Source: Phanerodontia chrysosporium
Lineage: Eukaryota; Basidiomycota; Agaricomycetes; Polyporales; Phanerochaetaceae
Length of the DNA stretch: 64,000 nt
Direction of reading: 5' to 3'
Assembly (NCBI GenBank): GCA_001910725.1
Contig: MJGA01000003.1
Location: 1,426,001-1,490,000 of the forward strand
How positions within the stretch are numbered: the first letter of the stretch is position 1; each line of letters opens with the position of its first letter. The position numbers and the translations under genes were made by a program. The notes beneath the pieces were generated by a model. That model saw nothing but the letters and a program-made list of their open reading frames with translations. It had not been told where the DNA came from and ran no database searches. Shown in pieces: positions 59,201 to 64,000 of the stretch.

Positions 59201-59388
59201 AGGGTCTTCCCTTGCCCTGTGCCGACGTCGAGAATTACATTCTTCCCGCCCCAGATAGCCTCGGGGAACTGGTATTGCCAACGGCAGTTGCGTACGCCGA
59301 ATCTCGCTGCCACGCGCTGACGGACCGCAGCGATCGTTGGGCCTCCGGATGGTATACAGTTGCCATTTGTGGATGAAGGGCGCGCCAT
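56211..59388 (-). CDS. RecQ-family DNA helicase of the TIR element
   Basis: A multi-exon helicase. It shows VAARFGVRNCRWQYQFPEAIW (Q-motif region), Walker A DVGTGQGKT (about 59215), VVFDEAHCITQWGSFRPEY (motif II plus the RecQ aromatic loop), FASATFSPLI (motif III), VVWFHSNMS (IV), GEIWGICATDAFGMGVDLPD (V) and LWQRLGRGARDRR (VI, a variant of QRxGRxGRD). Zn-binding region: CDPSVPTGCTRCVLPPSEYCCDLC. The C-terminus adds an acidic/Lys-rich linker, a zinc-knuckle-like CSACGVTGHYNKC and a Ser/Pro-rich tail ending at 56211. Introns are at about 58320-58368, 57480-57540, 56828-56890 and near 58985-59040. It resembles fungal telomere-linked and transposon-borne RecQ genes. ATG 59388 lies 51 bp inside the right repeat. 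A role in element excision or repair is inference. Confidence 0.85.
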
Positions 59389-59439
59389 TTGAGAGCTTCG
59401 ACGGTGGACAACGCGTGGACAACGTGGCGGAAGATACGT

Positions 59440-59722
59440 GCACGGCAATCGCCGCGCGCTCAGATTTCCTGGAAATTCGGGCGTCGGCGAGAGTTTATTC
59501 GTTGTCCGCCGAAGCAGGCGCCCGCGGGCGCCAACATTATGTGCCAGTCGCCCAGGGACGTGGGCTTTCGAAAGATGACATAAAACCTGCTGACATACAG
59601 ACAAAAATGGGAATTACGAGATAACGTCTGATAATCAAGTCGCGAGATAACAGCCGTTCCAAACCGCCCCGACACTCCTTGAGAAAGCCCTACACGTCCC
59701 TGGGTGAATGGTCAGGAGTCTG
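59440..59722 (-). repeat. Right terminal inverted repeat
   Basis: 283 bp, inverted copy of 36640-36923, ending GGAGTCTG immediately before the target duplication GTCTGCTCC (59723-59731). It carries the same palindrome and internal fold-back arms as the left copy. Confidence 0.88.
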
Positions 59723-59731
59723 GTCTGCTCC

Positions 59732-60055
59732 TCGAGGATTCGGTCTGTACTGTAGCTGTTGGATGGATACACGCATTATTTTCGAGCCGCTGAGCGCAGC
59801 AGCCGCTGTGAGATTTTCGTACGCCCGTCGCGGGGGGAATACTGTAATCAAGGCGGAAGGGATGCCGAGCAAACCAAGAATAGCCCGAGGGCGACTACAA
59901 AACCTCGCAGCGGGCGCTTCTACCGGTTTCCATCTCTCCCCTCATCCCAAGGGTGACCACATTTCCTCCTCCCCTCTTCACCGGCCTTTCTTCGCCTGCA
60001 GCCCACTGCGCGTCTCTCCTTCCACTCTTTTAATCTGTAGGGGCACAGCAGTGCT
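59732..60055. promoter_or_regulatory. Promoter and leader of the heparinase-like gene
   Basis: About 320 bases remain between the transposon edge and the next ATG. The segment contains pyrimidine-rich runs (cctcctcccctcttcaccgg, about 59964-59985; tctctccttccactctttt, about 60013-60031) typical of fungal promoters. The transposon thus sits about 330 bases upstream of this gene and could affect its expression. Confidence 0.4.
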
Positions 60056-62576
60056 ATGGCCCCGAACTATCACAACGCCAACGCCAATTCACCATACGGC
60101 TCAGGAGACCCTTACTACAACGAATCGTCCGGGTACATCACCCCCATGCCTCTCAAGAAGGGCACCACCAGCAAGTGGATCAAGATCGGCATTCCGGTCG
60201 CCATCTGCGTCATCATTGCCGCCGTCGTGGGTGGTGTTGTCGGCAGCCGGAACCACAACTCGAGTTCGAGCGTGTCTGGCGCGTCCTCCGGCGGGTCGTC
60301 TGGTGACCAGGCTGCGGCCGCTAGCTCTGCTGCCTCTGTGAAGAACGCTATCGGCGTTTTCCCGACTGGCACAGACAGTCTCTACCTCCTTCCTCTCTAC
60401 CCTTCTACGGTAAGGCCGCACCGACGTCCGCCTCGGTGTGTACCATTGACATGTCTCACCTTTTTCAGACAAACACTGCCGCTTTCACAACACCTACCTT
60501 CCACCCGACGACCGATAGCAAACTTTCTTGGCCGGATGACCCCTTCCAGCCATCGAATCCCAGCCCGACAAACGTTCGCCCAGACCGCCCGCGGCTTATC
60601 GCCCCGTCCTATAAGTGGCAGGTGCTTCCCCAGCTCATTGCGAACGACCCATACCTCAAGGAATGGAACGACACCATCTTCGGCAATGCGACCGAGTACT
60701 ATTCGCTTCCTCCCGTTCAGTACTTCATGGACGGCTCCAGTGGTATTCTCGACAACTGTCGTTATGTGAAGGAGCGGGTGAAAGCTTGGGCCTACGTGTA
60801 CCGGATGACAAACGACACCAAGTGGGTCGACCGTACATGGGCTGAGTTGCAGGTGAGCTGTGACTGTCTCTCAGTAATGCCGAACACGTTCTCATCACGC
60901 TTCAGCACGCCGCCGGTGACGACTTCGGTCCTAACAACTCCACCAAATGGAACCCGACTCACTTCCTTGACACCGCCGAGATGACCGCCGCGTTCGGTAT
61001 CGCATATGACTGGCTCTATGACGTCCTCACTGCAGACCAAAAGACTTTCATCATGCAGAACATGATCACTTATGGTCTCAGTCAGGGTATCCACGCCTAT
61101 CAGAACTCCGACAGCGGTGACTACAGCGGCTGGTGGGCGAACAAGATCACTGGAAACTGGAATTGCGTTTGCAACAACGGTCTAACCATGGGTGCTCTTG
61201 CGATTTTGGGCGACGATACCTCAGGCATCGCAGAGCAAATCCTCGGCTATTCGATACCGAACGCCTTGTCCGGCTGTGCGTTGGCGGTCTCAAGCGACGG
61301 TACCTGGACGGAGACTGCGAACTACTGGTACTTCGGTACTACGGGTCACGCGGAGATGGCCTCGTCTCTCATGAGCGCTGCGGGTTCAGACTTCGGTCTC
61401 CTCACCACCAACCCGAGCTTCAACTTGACGGGCTACTACCACATGTATGTCTCCGGTTTCGGCTCCCTCTTCAACTACGGCGACCACGGCCCAACAAGTA
61501 CACCGCGACTGCCAACAGCATGTTGCTGTACGGCGATCACTACCAGCACCCCGAGTACGTCTTGTTCCAGCGTGATCAGCACGACGCCCCCGAGCCATGG
61601 TCGATGTTCTGGTACAACCCCACCGTTTCTGGCGCATTCTGGGACAACATGCCCCTTGACCACTTCTTCGACGACCAACTCGACCAGTGGGCTGCTTTCC
61701 GCAGCTCTTGGACCGACGAGAACGCCCTCTATGTCGCAATCAAGGCAGGCCTGCTCCAGCAGCATCAGACCCACAACGATCTCGACTTGGGCGACTTCGT
61801 CATCGACGCCCTCGGCACCCGTTGGGCCGGTGAGCTCGGCTCCGGTGACTACAACTCGTTCGAGTACTTCCAGAGCGACGCTCAGGATGCGGTGCGGTGG
61901 CTCTACTACCGCAAGCGTACCGAGGGTCAGAACACGATTCTGGTCAACAAGCAGAATCAGAACGTCAACGCGCAGCCAAAGATCGTGAACTCTGGTACGA
62001 CTGGCGAGTCTCAAGGTTCCAGCACTGTCTACCAGGTCCCAGAAAAGTCGACCGCTTTCTGGGTCGCGGACCTTACTAGCGGCTACAACGACACGTAAGT
62101 AACTGTAGTAGCGTGGTCTCGAGACTTGGCTGACATGTTTCAACAGGACCTCTTTCCTTCGCGGTATCCGCACGCTGAACCAGAGGCGACAGGTGCTGCT
62201 TCAGGATGAGATCGACGCGTCCCAGCCCATCATGTGGCGGATGCACACCAACGCGACAATAACCATCGACCAGAGTGGCACGACGGCGACGCTCCAGATC
62301 GATGACAAGAAGATGCAAGTGTCGATTCTTAGCCCGACAAGCGGCGCCTCGTTTGCCGTCATGGACCCCGTTCGCTTCCCCGATGACCCCCCTCTCCCTG
62401 ATGGTGCCGTCGACTCCCCGAACCCGGGTGTGAAGGTCCTCACGATCAGCCTCGACCCAGGTCAATACAGCCTGCAGGTCCTCTTCAACCCGCAGTGGGA
62501 TGGCATGTCGGCCAGTGACTTTGTCACGCCGCCATCTGTTCCGCTTTCTCAGTGGTCGCTGACGAGCCACAACTAA
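60056..62576 (+). CDS. Membrane-anchored heparinase II/III-like polysaccharide lyase
   Basis: A type II membrane protein. The cytosolic start is MAPNYHNANANSPYGSGD, the transmembrane helix is IGIPVAICVIIAAVVGGVV (about 60187-60243), followed by a Ser/Gly-rich stalk. The alpha/alpha-toroid domain includes WQVLPQLIANDPYLKEWND, AWAYVYRMTNDTKWVDRTW, AFGIAYDWLYDVLTADQK, GNWNCVCNNGLTMGALAI and YWYFGTTGHAEMASSL. The heparinase II/III motif HNDLDLGDFVIDALGTRWAG (about 61771-61830) contributes the conserved His/Asp cluster. A beta-sandwich tail follows to the stop at 62576. Such enzymes cleave uronic-acid polysaccharides; the substrate is unknown. Introns lie at about 60411-60469, 60853-60904 and 62095-62146. 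Near 61490-61492 the frame shifts between FNYGDHGP and NKYTATANSM; one added C restores it. Confidence 0.87.
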
Positions 62577-63275
62577 ACGGACAGCAGTATGGACAACTGA
62601 TGGATGGAAGCACCCATCGAACATTGCATTTCATGAGCTCTTTCTTCTTGTTTGATGGACCTCTGACGACTCGGCTCGATGTCAGTATTACTAGCACTTT
62701 TCTTTCGTTGGTCTCGCTGTGCGGGTAGGTACGCTTCGAAGTACTGTACGGAGGGCGCAACCGCGTAATACATACCCACCCCAAACTATACCACCAGATG
62801 GGCCATCGCGTGCATGTCTTGAGGGTGCCTGGAGCGGTAGGGAGGGACAAAGCATGGGCGTCTGTGGCTGACGGTGGTGCGAATTGATGGCTACGGGCTG
62901 TTGTTGCCTTGGTTTCTCCAGGCTCAAGCTCTTCTTCTCTCCGCTCCCCGCTCATCCACATATCCTGCACGCACGCCCTGCAGCCAAGTCGTGTCCACTC
63001 GTTTTTGTTCGCCTTCCTTTGTTCCCCACGGCTCGCAAGAAAAACGCTTGACATTCGACAGGGCACGCAACTCTAACTCTATTCCTCTCGTGAGTCTCAT
63101 CATCCTTTGTTCCAACCCCACATTATTCTCGCTTTCGGTCTTCATCCGCACTCCCATCTGGCTGGCCCATCGCCCGACCGTCGTTCACCGCCACCCCTTC
63201 GTTTTTGCCTCCGACTCTCTTGCTCACAGGTCCTCATCATCGCCAGAGACCTCCGACTTCGCGCAAGACATCACC
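62577..63275. promoter_or_regulatory. Long intergenic region, promoter of the downstream gene
   Basis: About 700 bases without a convincing gene. The plus frame entering the next gene is open upstream from 62874 but has no family likeness before the ATG at 63276. Pyrimidine-rich tracts (ttctctccgctccccgctc at about 62933-62951, tttgttcgccttcctttgttcccc at about 63003-63026) suggest a strong fungal promoter with a long leader. Confidence 0.4.
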
Positions 63276-64000
63276 ATGTTCGCTTCCAAGCCTCGCAAGG
63301 TCTCCCTCACACTCTTTTGTTACCTCGCCCTCGTTTTGGCTATCGCCACAGTCGCACAGGCCGACTCTGCTGCCCATCCCCTCGCCGCGCGCGACCATGT
63401 CAACCTGAACCGCATGATCAAGAAACGTGCACCTGGGCTGGGCGACCTGATCCCAGGCACGAACGGTGCGGCGGGCGACCCGCCCACCTTCGACGACCCT
63501 ACCTCGACCCCTGCCGCCTCGGCAGCGTCGAGCACCGCTGCCACGTCCTCGGCTGCCAGCCAGAGCACGTCGGCGGCCTCTGCCTCCAGCAGCGCGGCCA
63601 GTGCCAGCGCGTCTAGCGCCGCGTCTTCGGTGGGTGTAGTGCCTATAAATAGATGCTGTTGACGATATTGAACGCGTTTTTTCGTAGAGTGCTGCCTCGT
63701 CCTCGTCGGCCGCGTCTTCGTCCGCGAGCAGCTCCGCGGTGTCTTCGTCTGCTGAGTCGTCCTCGACCTCCGCGTCGAGCACCTCCGCGTCGACGACGAG
63801 CGCTGCTACCCAGCCCACAGATACCCCAGATACCCAACAGCAACCGCTAACGGATCGGATGGCAACACTGATAACGCCGACAACAGCGACGGCGACCCCA
63901 CGCACTCGAAGAGCTTCATCACTCAGACCGTCACGTCAGCTCTCCCCACCGACACTGGCTCTGCGCAGACCGTGTCTGGCGCGGCGACCTCAGAGTCCTC
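63276..64000 (+). CDS. Ser/Ala/Thr-rich secretory protein, incomplete at window end
   Basis: The N-terminus is a clear signal peptide (MFASKPRKVSLTLFCYLALV, then LAIATVAQADSAAHP). A KR site follows in MIKKRAPGLGD, which could be a Kex2 cleavage site. After this comes a long Ser/Ala/Thr stretch (AASASSSAASASASSAASS) interrupted by an intron at about 63630-63688, and then PTDTPDT and Asn/Asp-rich sequence with FITQTVTSALP toward the end. It looks like a heavily O-glycosylated wall or membrane-linked protein, perhaps with a later transmembrane segment as in fungal wall-stress sensors, beyond the window. Near 63833-63835 the frame changes between PDTP and TATANGSDGN; one added C restores it. The gene runs off the right edge. 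Confidence 0.65.

Larger units (their letters stand above)
36640..59722. mobile_element. TIR DNA transposon carrying DUF6589 and RecQ-like helicase genes
   Basis: The ends are inverted repeats of about 284 bp starting CAGACTCCTGACC, flanked by the 9-bp duplication GTCTGCTCC. Without the nested retroelements the unit is about 6.77 kb. It holds two convergent genes reading inward from the repeats: DUF6589 (plus, ATG at 36975) and a RecQ-family helicase (minus, ATG at 59388). Each start codon lies 51 bp inside the inner edge of its repeat, so the repeats probably carry the promoters. The two stop codons are 58 bp apart. TIRs plus a target duplication indicate cut-and-paste transposition. DUF6589 is the transposase candidate by elimination. 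A 9-bp duplication recalls Mutator, but I see no Mutator transposase. The superfamily is unassigned. Confidence 0.85.

Overview
The window is nuclear DNA of a filamentous basidiomycete, most likely an Agaricomycete. The evidence is GC-rich coding sequence, dense genes split by 45-65 nt introns, Ty3/Gypsy chromoviruses, a DUF6589 gene with a RecQ-like helicase, and typical fungal genes (Ssk2, Ric1, Zn2Cys6 regulator, ceramide glucosyltransferase). I cannot name the species. Coding coordinates span first to last codon, introns included.

Layout. 12-36541 is a conserved, gene-rich arm: a multi-pass membrane protein; the HOG-pathway MAPKKK Ssk2 (minus) divergent from the GTPase DRG1/Rbg1; a metallo-beta-lactamase-fold hydrolase; a phenol-hydroxylase-type FAD monooxygenase; a PRELI/Ups lipid-transfer protein; Ric1; a Zn2Cys6 regulator; a REEP/Yop1 protein; ceramide glucosyltransferase; a TPR/F-box/LRR protein of Pof3/Dia2 type; a MYND-finger protein; a SPRY protein; a TatD nuclease; and a peroxisomal 3-ketoacyl-CoA thiolase. 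60056-64000 resumes with a membrane-anchored heparinase II/III-like protein and the start of a Ser/Ala-rich secretory protein.

Between the arms, 36640-59722 is a three-level nest of transposons. The outermost is a DNA element with ~284-bp terminal inverted repeats and a 9-bp target duplication (GTCTGCTCC). It carries two convergent genes: a DUF6589 protein (plus) and a RecQ-family helicase (minus). Its DUF6589 gene was hit by a Ty3/Gypsy chromovirus (38128-54439, 691-bp LTRs, target duplication GGAAC). That pol gene was in turn hit by a second chromovirus in the opposite orientation (43501-52076, 525-bp LTRs, target duplication AGCCG). Removing each insertion with one target copy restores the open frame it interrupts. 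The inner element's pol ends in a complete five-motif dUTPase, and both chromoviruses have an extra open frame ahead of gag.

Two gene-structure points matter for users of this annotation. First, about ten genes each contain one place where conserved protein sequence can only be followed if a single C or G is added to a short C/G run. This looks like systematic homopolymer loss in the assembly rather than ten pseudogenes. Second, the thiolase gene has a probable AT-AC intron and the TatD gene a GC-AG intron.
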